Below are positions 33,901-47,600 of a stretch of 53,527 bases of DNA, piece after piece; position 1 is the first letter of the stretch; the number at the start of each line of letters is the position of its first letter. A program made the position numbers and the translations under genes. Below the pieces are notes generated by a model, which searched no databases, was not told where the DNA came from, and saw only the letters and a program-made list of their open reading frames with translations. Source of the stretch: Phoronis australis (Eukaryota > Phoronida > Phoronidae); NCBI GenBank assembly GCA_002633005.1, contig NMRA01001114.1, forward strand, positions 1 through 53,527. The letters are read 5' to 3'.

Positions 33901-36900
33901 TGGTCACTCGCGGTTTCCCCTCTGTAAATGTTCAGTGTGGTTACCCACATCCAAATGCTGACCTAGTTCTGCGTCTGTAGCAAAAAATTTCCAGTAACCT
34001 TGCTGGGTACAAGGGAGCTTTTGTTGAGGCTCTTCACTAGATACAATGCCAACCTTAACTTTTGGTGTTGAAAATCCGCCATGTCTAGAGATGTTAGTGT
34101 ATTTTAGAGAGATAGATTTCCCATTCTCTCAGTATTTGTAAGAACTTACTGTCACCTACATGGAATGATTTCCACATGCGAATTCCTTGGGTGGAATAGT
34201 GGGAATTTGGGAATGTGCTTATACCAGGAACTGAGTATTTTGGAAAAGACTTTGTTGCATTGACTGAACATGCATACGCATAACATCCCTTCACATGGCC
34301 ACTGGAAAGTAATGCTTCTTTCAAATCCAGAAAGTTTATGATATTGTTGCCTTCGGCTACAAAGTAGGCATGTTGTTTGAGTGGAGCGATCTTGCGATCA
34401 CAGAGATCCTTTCCATTCTGACTTTCACTAAAGTCATATCTCGAAACAGAAATGCCGGTAAAATTTGACAAGGCTGCTACGTTCAGGAGGAGAAGAGCAG
34501 AGGGGTAACATCAAGCATTACTTGACTCTTCCATGACTGGTCCGGCTGTCAGAAATTCACCGACTCTGGGTAGTACGAGTCCGTACTCTGGCACAGGCCT
34601 TGCTTTGTGAGGTAGTTTCCTGTATCTCAAATGTTCAGTGGTGTCTTTGACATAACTCACTAAAGCACGAAGCTTTTGTGATCGGATTTTTGCAGAATAA
34701 ACTCTAAAGGAACATGAAGGCCCATCGACATCGTCCGCCATTTTGTCTTTTTAAAATGCACTTGCTTCTCTCAAAACCAGTCATTACAAATATCAATTCT
34801 TACTAGTTTAATCTTAAATGCATTTATTTCCATTTAAAATTTCTACAGAGTTTTTAAATTAACCTGATAATGTAAAAGAAATGAAAGAATACAAGAGGGT
34901 TGCACGTACATTTTTTATGTATCCTCAAGCTTAACCTCAACTGACTCCCTCAGCGGGCAAAGGTCATCGGGTTCAGTTTTGATACTAGCCGCGTAATAAA
35001 CCTTGTAAACATCTTGTTTCATTTGAAAGAGTTTAGACTTGGTTTCTATAACTATTTAAAGCAGACTTCTTGCCTAAAAGTTTGTTCAAATGGTCTGTAA
35101 ACTCTGCTCGTCATTTCCAAACTATGAAAAAAGACAGTTTTGCAAGACAATTTTCACTAAAGTGTAAAGTTGAGGCAAGATTTTTTATTGCTGCAGTCAT
35201 CAAGACTAACTCTTTAACTGTATGTTCAAAACGTCACATTAGGGCTACAAGGTGTTTTATGGCAGTAAGAAGGTCACAAAAATGGCCACTAAAATTAGCC
35301 CCAAAAAGTGGTCTGTGGATTATTTCCCTTGTCTAGCACGAAACTGTCAGATTTTAATAAATGGCACAGAATTATGCACAGTATACGAACTTGGTTATTT
35401 CAGCCACAAAAATATATAGTTTTTGATCTATTTTGTATGTTACTCATTTTTGTTGCTGAAAACTTGCGATTTTTGAAACGGCTAATATGCCCAATTGTGC
35501 CAGTTTGTGTTATCATGCTCCAGCGGCGAAGTTAGGGGTCATTGAGTGCACAAAATTTGGCATTTGGGTTTATGTTAGGATACCTCCCCATGTACAAAAA
35601 ATGAAGTTGTTTTAAATTTTGACGTATAGACTGATTTTTGAAAATCTACTGGTTTTTATATGGACTGTCTTAATTTTTTCCTTATATTTTCATTTCCATC
35701 GGTGGAGTTCCTTGATAGATTTATTTGACGTTTAGATGCAAATTGCTTTGAAATTGACTATGGACGCCTTCCCCCTTCCACTTTTCAGTTGGACTCAGGA
35801 AAAAACACCACCTAGTGGTCATTTCTATTCATTTTTTTAGTCTGCAGTGCCCATTACTCCTTGGCATGACCACTCTTAAGATTGCGTTTACCCCTAACTG
35901 TTCATGCTATATTCATCCTAAAATATCCAATTAACTCTCCAATGTTAATCAATGAAAGTATATATTTTCTGAAATTAAAAGCCAAAACCAATTCTTCATA
36001 TTTATGTGAGGACGCATTATGCTGTCATTCCCGTCCAGCCGTCTGTCTGGCATCCATTGCTCTATCTCCAAAACCCTTTGATGTATGTTCATGAAATTTG
36101 GCACTTATGTTCCTTTCGTGAATGGAATGGCCTGGGCGAAGTTTTGGACAGATCCGACTCTCGGTGTGCCCCCTTGTGGCAATTTCATTTTTTTTACGTT
36201 TACCTCATCTTCAAAGGTCCCCGTGAATTTTTGCCGTATGCTCATCTATGAGTGAGACGACGCTATCATCCTGTTTTCGGATGGATTTTATGTAGTTTGC
36301 GCCACCTAGTGGCTATTTTGACTGTTTTCGAGTCTATTTTTTGGTGTTCACCCCTCAATCAACCAAACCCTGATTTTGAAAATTGTTATGTAATACTATG
36401 TTCTCTGTGTAAAGAGGGCAGGGTTGAGTATAACGAATTCGACATTTGTGGCGCCTCCTAGTGGTAATTTTGTTTTGCATTGCGCCCATAGCTGCATCGC
36501 TGTAACACACTGTGGATCTTTATTAAATTTAGTAATTGTATTCATTTGAAGCTTACAATAGATTAGGTCTTTCAGGCCTGTTCACTGTTCCCCATAGTGG
36601 CATTTTCATTTTTTTCCGTTTTCTTCTGTTTCTCTGAAGTTCATTGACAGATTTTTATGAAATATGGTGAATAGGTTTCTATTCAAGAAGCAATGGCATT
36701 TTTCCTTTTTAAAGGGATTGGCTGTTTTTGTGCCATCTAGTGGCTGTTTTTATGAAACAAATGAACAACCCGTTTGTGATGCATTTGTTGTGGCATTTCA
36801 ACGCTCTGGGTTGCTCGTTTCTGCACTTCTTGATAATAATGCCATCTTTAAAGATGACTGCATGTAGTGTGTTTATGAAGTTATATCTTGGCCTTCCTAG

Positions 36901-38518
36901 CAAAAAAGAAAAGCTTCAAAATTAAGCTTCTTTCATTCATATTTATAGTTTCAATTTGTTTCCCTTTCCATAGTAAATGCAACTGATTTATTAGGAATGA
37001 CCCTTAGAGAATGTAACTTTTCTTAGTATCTGAATGATATGAATATTTTGTTCAAAGGACCCACTTGGCAGTGTTTCCGTCTTTAGGGAAGTTGGAGACA
37101 GGGAGGTATTCAAGGCAGACAAGTCATTACAAGGAAACCTTTGTGAGAAAAAACCTGGGAGGCATCCCACGCTTTTGCCTGGGGTTTTTACTGTTTTCTG
37201 CTCACATGATATGGAACATATAATTTGTCAGTTAATTTGTTAGTCTGACAATTTGAACTTGAGATTGCATTTCGGAAAATGGTTTGATGTTGGTGAAATT
37301 GATTAAATCTGTACACTGAAGTGACAATTTCAATTGTGGTCATAAATCTCACTGGGTCGTGATCCATTGGGCATATAGGTACATTGTTTATCACATAATG
37401 GGTTATCATGTGGACCATTAGGAATTCTCCTGGAAAGTCTACTAAGGTTGGCATCATCAAACAATGGTGAATTTCCTCGTGGTAAAGTAGTAGCCATTGA
37501 GATTATGCTGCTTAATTGAGATTGTTTATACCACATTTTCTGTAACATTATCAAAAACAGATAGTAAAATATATTTTGGATGTCAAGAGAATTTACATAA
37601 AAGGAACGTTGGCTATCTCATGGGAGCAATGACCCTGGTGCCACCAAAACATCAAGGCTTGGAATTTTCCACGGAAACGCGGATTTCCGCTTTTTTCAAA
37701 TGTTCTGTGTATTTTATTATATTTCCGTATCAAAAAAATCGGATTTGATATAAAATTTCCGCGGCAAATTCCTTTCTTACCGCGGCGTTGCCGACGACTT
37801 TCAGGTGGCACTGAATAGTTAGGCTGCAGCCGCGGCCAATTTGCAGTGCCAAAATATTGAAATTTTGGGGTAGGCCAAGTTTGGGGGCATTTTGTAGGTG
37901 GGCATTGCATGTAGGCTCAGTGAATGTGGTTTGTTTGTATTTGTGAACATGCTGTGAATAAAAAAAGGCCACTTTCTTGGCTGTAGCTGCACTCTTCTTC
38001 AAGATGGCGGCCCCCGGCTGCAATTGTGCATTGTTGGGTAGCGGCTGAGAAATTGGCTGTGATTTTAGGTAGCCCTCAAACAAGCAAGAATTGCCAAAAA
38101 ACTAGTTGGTTGACAGTACTTTTGGACCACATTTTCGGAATATTGGTAGGAAATTTGCTTTCAGACTCTAATGTTGGCTTTAGTCGTGCATCGGCAGGGA
38201 AGTGGTGTTTTTGCATTTTTTGCCATTATTTTTCTTAGTCTAGCTTGGTTTTCAGTGGGAATGAAATGGTCAAAAACACAAGAGAGAATAAAGTTTCTGT
38301 GCTCATCTGCAGGGCTTTTTATGTGAAATAATTGAAAACATGTCATTCTTTGCATCCTGTTTTTGACAGAGTGAAGAAAAGGTGACAAATCAAGTGATGT
38401 GTGTTTTGCTGGGCAAAACCCAGTGAGAACTGTTCTGTGCCTCCTTTATAACTCAGTGAACTGGAAAATTGTTTGAAAAACTCAACAGATGTCAGTCGAG
38501 TCACTTCCTGGTTGGATA

Positions 38519-38602
<84 letters not shown>

Positions 38603-41600
38603 ATTAATCGTTGTCGGCCTCTTGCTCTTTTCCCTTCCATGTGACTGTATAGTATGTCTTTCTATATGTTGTCGTGTCTTGCCGTGTGCCCAAAAAAGTT
38701 CAATTTACGGTATTGGTTACGATCCACTGGTCTTGGCATTACAATGAAACATTACCTCTCACACTTGGCAACGTTAACTTGTGCATTTAATGGAGATAGG
38801 CATACTTTTGAATATTGATGGGAAAGTTGTGCCATTTATTATTGTTCTTGTCTGTAAGTACACCAGTCATGTCCTCACCGAAGATGGGCAATATTTTTAA
38901 TTAATACCTAAATGTAAACGACTTCCCAGCAAAATTGCACTAGCATCAAGTGGCAGTCTGGTTGGACTGTTATAACCAGAACATTTCTATGCTGCATCAT
39001 TCTTACATATAGTTGTAGTGTTCACTATGTCTCTGTTTTCCCATCTAAGGACCTCACCAACATAGATCTGTTACTGGTCTCCAAACAAGTGGAGGAGTCA
39101 CTAGCCAATGGTGAGACGGCCCCCTGCTTAGCCTGGTGTGCTGACAACAAATCAAAACTGAGGAGGCTCAAGGTAGGTCTGTGTGTGTATGTGTGTGTCG
39201 CTTTGAATGGCTGTTGTTGCGGAACCAGTTATGTCTGTTATGTTGAGCAGACTTCAAGGTAGAGTTCTGTTAATAACTTCCAAGACATTAGCTTGCAGTC
39301 ACAGCAAGAAACGATTGCTTATGGAATGGAAACAGTGAATTCAGTCTCTCAATTCATTAATTCTATCCCATAATTCAACACCATCCGGTCAGTCAGTGGC
39401 TGCTATTTATAGTTGGCTTAAGCTAGTAAAGCTTCTGAGCATCCTCGGGAAACGCTGGCTTAATTTTTACTCGTGTGATTTTGCTAGGTCTTGTGAGATC
39501 TTACTTTTTACACAGGGAACTAGCTCTACAGAATGCTCTCCAGTTGTCATCCCAACTTTCCTAGTCGTGTATGAAAATATTAAAAGAGTGTTGTCACACC
39601 ATTCAGTCTTTTGTACCTATCCACTGGTAAGCAAAGATGAGTAGGTGGTGGTTTTGCTCAGCGTTTGGTCTGCAAGTGTAGCCATGATTTGAAGTCTTGT
39701 CTTCCAAACAGAAGTTTGTACAGTACAGCCACTGAATTTTTAGACTTCGTCCGGGCTACCTCACGCCTGGCCAGACCGGAGTGCAACCGGAACGCAGGCG
39801 TGACAGAAATCAGTCACGATCGCCTCACGCTTTAACTCTCCAGGTAGTCCTCACGCTTACCTCCGGTTTAGTTCACGCTTTCCTCAGGCTTTCTTCACGC
39901 CTTCGGTACCTGTGGTAACCATGGTAGGGCACCGGGCTAATCAATAAAAATACATGTAACGTCTTGATTGCCTGTTGTTTCGGACAAGTTGCAAAGGCAT
40001 TATAGTATATTATAGAGTATCTTTGCAAGCAGTCATCTATCACACTTGGGTTCCGACTAACTTTGTAATTCCACGTGTTGTTCATACAAACGTCTTCCTT
40101 CAGCTCATCTTGTGTTACAATTACATGTGCATTTTCTATTTACGACTTAAGAGCCAGTCCCATCAATGACATACATGTACAGTAACCACGGTTAGTAAAT
40201 ACATATGTGACCCTGCTTCCAGAATCGTCTTTACATGGCTGTGAACTCCTTGAAACTTGTCACAGCTGGATATAGTTAATTTGCCCTAAAAGTAGCTTAC
40301 GCATCTTGTGAAGTATTCTGTCACTCCGTAAATTTTTGCACCGCACTGGCGTACAGAAAATTTCAATAGGCCGCCATTCTGACATACCCATCCCTTACTG
40401 CAAGCAAATGTTTTGACTAAAAAGTCATCAATCCGTAGTGCAGTTTAATTATTTGTAGCCCCCTCCCTGTAGTACATGCGTTTTGACTGAGTTCACAGTA
40501 TCGCCGGGGTACTTCTTCACTAAAATAATAATACCAGTGATCTGTTTGACTCGTCAAATGCATGGGCACGATAAGTTTTCTCCGCATGAAGCCGGAACTT
40601 GGGATCAATGTGCTCAGAATTGACATGCTATGCTCCTTCATATCGTGAAGGCAATTGAATACTTCCGCCATGTACACGCATGTTAAGATTTTTTATTAGT
40701 TTATATAAAAAACAAATAATTATACATAAGTAGAGTCCACAGGTCTGTTTCCTAAAGTGACTTAAGATTTGAGAAGGGAATTTTGGTCTTTTGCTGAACG
40801 TGATGATTTCAAATAAAAAATAAACCTCACGTGAGCAAAAGTCTAAGAGAATAAACACATCACTGCTAGTTACTGATATAATTTTAATAAATTACTTTTT
40901 CATCTGCGATGCAGGTAAACTCATGCCTCTGGCTCACGGCTGGCTCGCGCTTCGTTCACGCCTAACTCACGATAAGCTCCGGGTACAGTCACGCTTAGGC
41001 TCACGCCAGCTGTCAGGGTTGATTCATGTCTCGACTCTCCGGTCTGTCTCCGGTTACGATCACGGGTGGCTAGACCGGAGAGACACCAGAGAGAGTCTAA
41101 TAATTCAGTGGTTGTACTGTAGCTCAAACTGCTGCACTGCACTATCTAAAATTCCACTTCGCAGTGATAAGTATCAGCACTAACTTTTGTCGTTGCGAAT
41201 ACTTTCCATTTGTTTTGCGTGAGTGTAGTGAAGTTGTTCCCTCGCCAGCTAGAAAACTGTGTTGAAATCATCATTCTCACAACAGTTTAATTGTCATGGC
41301 TTCCCAAAAGTCTCTCATTAGTACACTTTTTAGAACATATGAAGCAGACTTAACTGTCAAAAGTGGCATACATCATTACAGTTGGACACACTTTAGGTTA
41401 AACTGAAAGATGCATGTCATATTTTACACTAATGTTGTATGATGCATCAAATTTGAAGTGTCCACTTAAAATCTTTGGGTTTGGTTGGGTAATATTGTTT
41501 TATTGTTGTTATTTCAGAGTACGCTGGAGTTTAGTCCGCGAGAACAGGAGTTTATTGAACTAATTCACAACAACCAGAGGATTGAGGCAATACGGTACTG

Positions 41601-44600
41601 TTTGCATAATGTCTACTAGCTTTTGCTGTGACTTTGAAGGGTTCTGGTTTTCAAAATAGACTTGGCAAACTTTGACAAAACTGCCAGACTCTGCCAAACT
41701 TCTGCCAGAATTGTTTGGCTGTTATACTTATTATGGATTTTCCTCGACAGTAAAATTTCACATTTGTCATACATTGGTCTGAGTTTAACATAACGTTATT
41801 GGGTCTTGCCAAGTTGTCACTATTTCGACAAAGTGCGTGGAGCAACACCTGTGGACATTTAGCCTGAATTGAAACATGCTCTAGCAGAAAAGAAATGGAT
41901 ATTTATAGTCGCAGTTTGTGCATTGAACCCCAGTCAAATTTCGACTTTGTTCAGTTTATTGTGAAAACTAGTGTATTTTATTTCTGGCAAGGCCTTTCTT
42001 CTTACCATGTCCAAGCGGAATGACTGCTGAGGTGTACAACTAATGCGTACAAAGGAATCAAACAAGCTGTCGTTTTCCCCGTCATGAGGGTAAATTCTGT
42101 TGACAGCCAAAATTAGTCTATTAACTATTATGGCAGAATGGCTTAGCTACTTTCTAACTTTCCTCTTACTTACAGATCATTCTTGATATGAGAGAAAAGG
42201 ATGAATTGCAGTCATTTTGTCTGAATACTTTTGGCTTGTACTGTATAAGTTTAGTTATGCTTGTGTTTATATGACTGTATAAAATGTGATATGATCAATG
42301 AGAAAGACTTCTATAGAAGCAGCCACTGGCGTTTCATTTTCTGAATGTTTTATGGAGAGTTGTTAGCTGTTACTTAATTAACACCATTGCGTGAACTTGG
42401 ATAGAAATGATTTCATTGCATGGCTCTCTCAAATGAATGTTGGTCATTATCCTCATAACCTCAGTACATGAGTAGCACACACCACAGTCATGGTCTAAAA
42501 CCTAAAAACCCAAAACCTTAAGCTCCTCACACACGTGAACGTTTTGTACATGCAGTTATGGCACTCTAGAATTAGACAAAGGTGGGGAATCAGTCCTTTG
42601 TGAAGATCGATTCTATGCCATGTGGTGTTTAATAGTTAATTCCTATCAATGTTTTCTTTGATCATGATGTAGTTAAAATGACCTGGCTCTTGCTGTCAGA
42701 CACGCACGCAAGCATTTCTCCACCGCCGATGACAGCCATCTGCTGAGAGTTCAAAAGGTGATGGGACTGCTGGCTTGCTGTTCAGACACAACTGTATGTG
42801 GTTATCAAGTATGTTACTACATTTGTTTCACAAAGTTTCATGGAAAAGCCAGATAGTGTCCCATACACCCCCTCTGTAGTAATTATCTGAACTTGGTTCC
42901 AATACACTTTTGGGACATGGTGGGTTCCCATTGGGGAGACAAAGGGGTCCCTGAGATATTAACAAATTAACATCATAGTCAGTGGTTGGAACCAATATGG
43001 CTGCTGCACTGACTTACAGAGTACTGTTCTTACCTATAAACATGACCCACAGTCCTGGCAAACTCAGTTTATTTACTCACAAACGTGGCTTACCCACCAT
43101 CAAATGCAGTATCCTTATTCTATGTCCATGTAGTGTGTGAGGCGATCTATGAGATGAGTTTGTGAGTCTGATGTTGCGTATTTGGGTGCTAAGCTACATT
43201 TTATGAATCTGTTAAATGTATTTTGGTGGTGGGTGAGCCGTGTTTGTGAATTCGTGTACCAAATTTAGGTCCATTAGTTGTGTTTATAGGTGAAGAATTA
43301 TGTTCATACTTTATGTCATACTTTTCCACTTCTTTATATTTATCAAATATGAAGTGGTTGCACGTGTACTTTGCCTGGCCAGGCAAATCTGTCCCTTAAA
43401 ATGTGTGCGAGACCTTGTTTTAATAGCAAACAGGTGAAAAGTTTTGCATTTTAAAACTTGCATTTAAAAATACTTGCCCGCATGCTTTACCAGGCTGCTG
43501 TTTGAATTGTCATCAGGCTTCGATCCTTCATGTTCAAAACGCCATTTTGTGTTTACCCATACCAAAAAAAAGCCTTTCTGCAAACACTTGCCGCAAGCTT
43601 GCCGCAAAGTTGCGGCAAGCTTGCTGCAAAAGTTTCTGCAAACCAGCCGCAAACACGAAGAATCAATTCTGAACAAAGAGTGGATGCAAATTTCCTGCAA
43701 CCCAGCCGCAAACATTGCCGCAAGCTTGCGGCATGCTTGCCGCAAACATGCAGCAAACTTTTACCATGCAAATGAAGTTTGCCGCAAGCTTGCAGCAAAC
43801 ATCTCTATGTCAAACTTGTTGCCTAGTAACCTCTGCAGTGTCTCTGGCTTTCATCAAGTACATTATGTCACTAAATATTCACAAACCTAAAATATGAATG
43901 CCATTTCACTTTCCACAAAAAGGCATTTGTGATAGCATTATTAGAATCTCCATTACGTTTTAAGTCGAACTTTTGCTCTTCTGCTCATGTATGAACAGAC
44001 AGTTAAACTTGTGTTCAATAGTTTGACTGCAAACTGAGAATGCGTATGACTGAAGGTGATGGCAGTTAAAACACCTACCAGTATTTAAATATACAACATG
44101 CTAATCTTATTTTGTGCCCAATAATTACCATGCATTTAACCAAAATAAAAATTTGTTGTTCCTATTGTGAATCAAACAATCAGAGAGCGATGTGAAAATT
44201 GACACAAACTTAGTTTTACAGTCTCAATTAAGTGATTATTTTGAAGGACTGGTTACATGTAACTTGACAATGTTTTGGAAACTAGTTGATTCTGGTGTCA
44301 ACCCCAGTTAACTCATTTGAAATCTGTGCTGTACTTTTCCCTAACCATTATAACCTCCAATTTGGCTGAATCAGTAAGAAAATCAACTTGCTTTTGTTTG
44401 TAAGACCAAAACTACTGATTCATGAATGAAGTAATTTTACTTAACAATCGCATCAATATAAATACAATTTTAAATTCAAAACTCACATCCATACAGTTCT
44501 TCAGTTATCCATGTTGAGTCTAGGCTGTACCAAAACCGTTTGAATTTGGTTCAAATGAAAGCTTATAGGTCACTTCCCAGGCATGTAACCTTGACAACCA

Positions 44601-47600
44601 CATGCCTTCCTTGATAACAGTCCCACCAGATCAACATGTGGCTGGGCTAGCATAATTTAAATAAACAATCAACAGCCCTAGAGGCATTAAACATTAATGT
44701 ATTTCAAGAGGCATTCCTTGAAAACTGTCCTAGCAGTTCAACATGTAGGTGGGCTAGTATGATTAAAGTGAACAATAACCCTAGNCGCAAACACTTTTTA
44801 ACCAATAAAGTTTCCTGCAACTTTCCCGCAAACACTTTTTCACCAATAAAGTTTCCTGCAACTTTCCCGCAAACACTTTTCAACAATAAAGTTTCCTGCA
44901 ACTTTCCCGCAAACACTTTTTCAATCACCAAGTTTGCCGCAACGTTCCTGCAAACTTCAGTGTTTGCAGCAAGGTTGCGGCAATGTGTGCGGCTGAGTTG
45001 CGGGAAGCGGCCAACTCCTGCAAACTTTGCGGCTGGTTTGCTGCAAACAAAATTGTTTGCCGCAAGCTTGCGGCATGTTTGCTGCAAGCTTGCTGCAAAC
45101 ATGGTCTTTTGGTATGGGATCTAGCTTCTTCCTCATCTGTAGTTGTTGTAACACATGCCCTCTGTTGTCTCTTACAGGAACTCTTGTCTGCAGATCACTG
45201 GCAAATGCTGGTGGAACAGTTCAGATATGAGAACTTTAAACTACATCAGTTGAGCAGTGACTCTATCTTTGTAAGTTACATTACTAGCTGGTCTGTCGGT
45301 ACTTAAAACACCGTATCCTTTGTTTAAGTATGTCATGTTCAGCATGGAGGAGTAATTCAACTCTGCTTAAAGTGGAACTTGACCACAAATTCCTTATCTC
45401 TGTGATTGCTTGGTCAAATTAGTAAAAAACGCAACATGTAGCGACAATGTGAATATGAAGTAGGTTGAAAATTTGCCAAATGTTTTCACGAACGAGTTTT
45501 GTGTCAAAAGTGATCCGCCATAAATCACTAAACCGTATCCAGTGTTGGGGAATAACACTGCATGATGCGGGTTATGTGAGCCCCTAAGGTACATCATTAG
45601 TTCAAAGGTCACCTATTTGCAGAATTTTTTATTTTCACATTTGCTAATTGTCAACGAATACAACTGCACTTTGTTTAGCATAGATGATGTTCAAATAGCA
45701 TTGCCGTTTAGTTCCTGTTAGACATTAGCATAGTTAGAAGCGTGCAAATAATTAAAATACATCTTTAAGATTATGTGGGACCTTAATGGCTTGTCTGTGC
45801 CAAATATCGAAAAAGTATAAATTTAAACTAATTAAGAGTGTATATTATTTTCGAATGTGGAAAACCTGTAGAATTTGATTGTTTTACTCTTTATCATTCT
45901 TGTTAATTGGGTCATGTGACCATGTATTTTTGGTGAAATTTAGCCAACAGCTAAAGGTACATCGATAGCAAAACAAGGGTGTCAACAACATGACAAGATT
46001 TCATTTGATATATTCATGTTTGAGATGAAATCTCTTGTCATTTCGTTTCGATTTTTTCTATGAATATCATATAAGTCCTATTTTTTGATAGCCCTCATGC
46101 AAAAATGGCATTTTGAAAACAATTTCTAATAGCGTATTGGAGAATGTTGAATAAAGCAGAGTATGTGAAGGTTTCATGTGAATCTGGTCAGCCATATCTG
46201 AGATGTGATGTTGTAAATATGGCGAAATTTGGACATTTTTTCTAGGGTCCTACGTACCCTTAACATCTGTTATGGACAAGTCTTGGTGAGTTGAATCCTT
46301 GCAAGAAGACTGAACTGCAAGTCAGAACAGCTCAACATTGTCCCATGTAATCACTGTTTTTTCCCACCAAGCTTAAATGTCTCGGTTGCAATCGAATAAA
46401 TAGTTCATTCTCGAAATCCACGCCTCGTTCAACTGATTATTGCTTGCTATTGCATTTGTTTCCATTTTGATGAATAAATCAGCTTGTCTGTATTTAAGTT
46501 TGCTTAACTGTTCCACAGTCAAGTTTTTTAGATCTGCATTTTCCAGTGCCAATTAAATTTTGAAGATATGGTAAAAATTCTTCAATTTGAGACAAACATA
46601 ATTATTGCTAAAATTGCCATATTTCTATTTTTCAGAGTCTGGCCACATTGTTTCAAATGCTCAAAATATTAACCAAATGTTGTTTGGTAATAGCCACACC
46701 ATACAAACCATGCTAAAAGCAAAGTAAATTTTCCTGAAAAGTAATTTTTGTTGAACAGTATTGAAAAAAATGCCATTTCACTTGTCCGCCACTTTCAGGT
46801 TAAGTTGCAAAATAAGTTGTTTTATGATACTGTAAAATTGTAACCTCATGCCTGGAAGCAGGTTTTCACCAGGTGAAGTATGAGATTTCTCGTGAAGAAA
46901 TACACATCAACAGTTATTGTAGGGTTTTTATTGAAATTCACACCCCACAGGCCTTGACTCAAGTCTGAAATTTCAAACTCGCATCGTTAACCAGAATCAT
47001 TTTGAATTTGAGTAAAAAAATAGCGCTTTTGGACAGTTTTGAGGTGAGCAATCAACAGAAATTTCTTCAAAAATGAAAAAATCTGAAAATTTGTTTTTTA
47101 TTTGGGATTTTGTAAAACTCTTGTCCTGTCATTTGGTAATGTTGCTGAACTGTAGTTTTCTCCCATGAAATGTTTTGCAGTGAATGTGTAAGTTGCGGAA
47201 AGGTGCTCTTGCCAGTGAAAGAGTTAAAACTACATTTTCAGTGCAATATGAGTAAGATGGTACATAATAGCGTTGGTCTGCGTAGTAAATTATCACCATT
47301 CTTTAACACACACACCAGACGTTGTTATAAGGATGACACTGAGGCAAAAAACAAGAATTGCCCTGTGTGTTTACACTTCAACGAACTGGCCAAGCCCCTC
47401 CCTTACTCGCACTGTGCTCAATCACGTCTCATCTGCTATATATTGGGACATCCTCTCAATGAGAGCAACCCTCCTATGATGCCTTCTAATGGTTTTGTCT
47501 ATGGCTACAACGTAAGTTGTCGTTTCCTTACATTCTGGCGTCGACAGCAGTTGTAAAGTAGAAAGGAAAGGTGGATATGTCGTCAAGGATACTAGACGAG

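Larger units (their letters stand above)
43556..45118. mobile_element. Foldback-like element built of GCAAGCTTGC repeats
   Basis: The left end cccataccaaaa...gcaaacacttgccgcaag is matched in reverse complement at the right end, which closes gcaaacatggtcttttggta tggg. Both arms consist of short degenerate repeats of tgccgcaagcttgcggc, itself a palindrome. The ~1-kb middle shows no transposase. The n at 44785 sits inside, so the internal length is uncertain. It lies in the MAEA intron between 42808 and 45178. Long frames on both strands across the arms are by-products. Confidence 0.65.

Noticed and set aside
43464-43890. Several overlapping 80-138 codon frames on both strands, rich in Ala, Lys, Cys
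   Set aside because: They arise from the near-palindromic GCAAGCTTGC repeat, which reads alike on both strands.
43556-45118. CRISPR-like array of short direct repeats
   Set aside because: Spacers are not unique and constant in length, the unit is degenerate and palindromic, and the DNA is plainly animal.
46636-46670. Candidate for the missing short MAEA exon (ttttcag|agtctggccacattg)
   Set aside because: The acceptor looks good, but the translation does not resemble the LTLQAGLSALKTP part and there is no suitable donor or phase.
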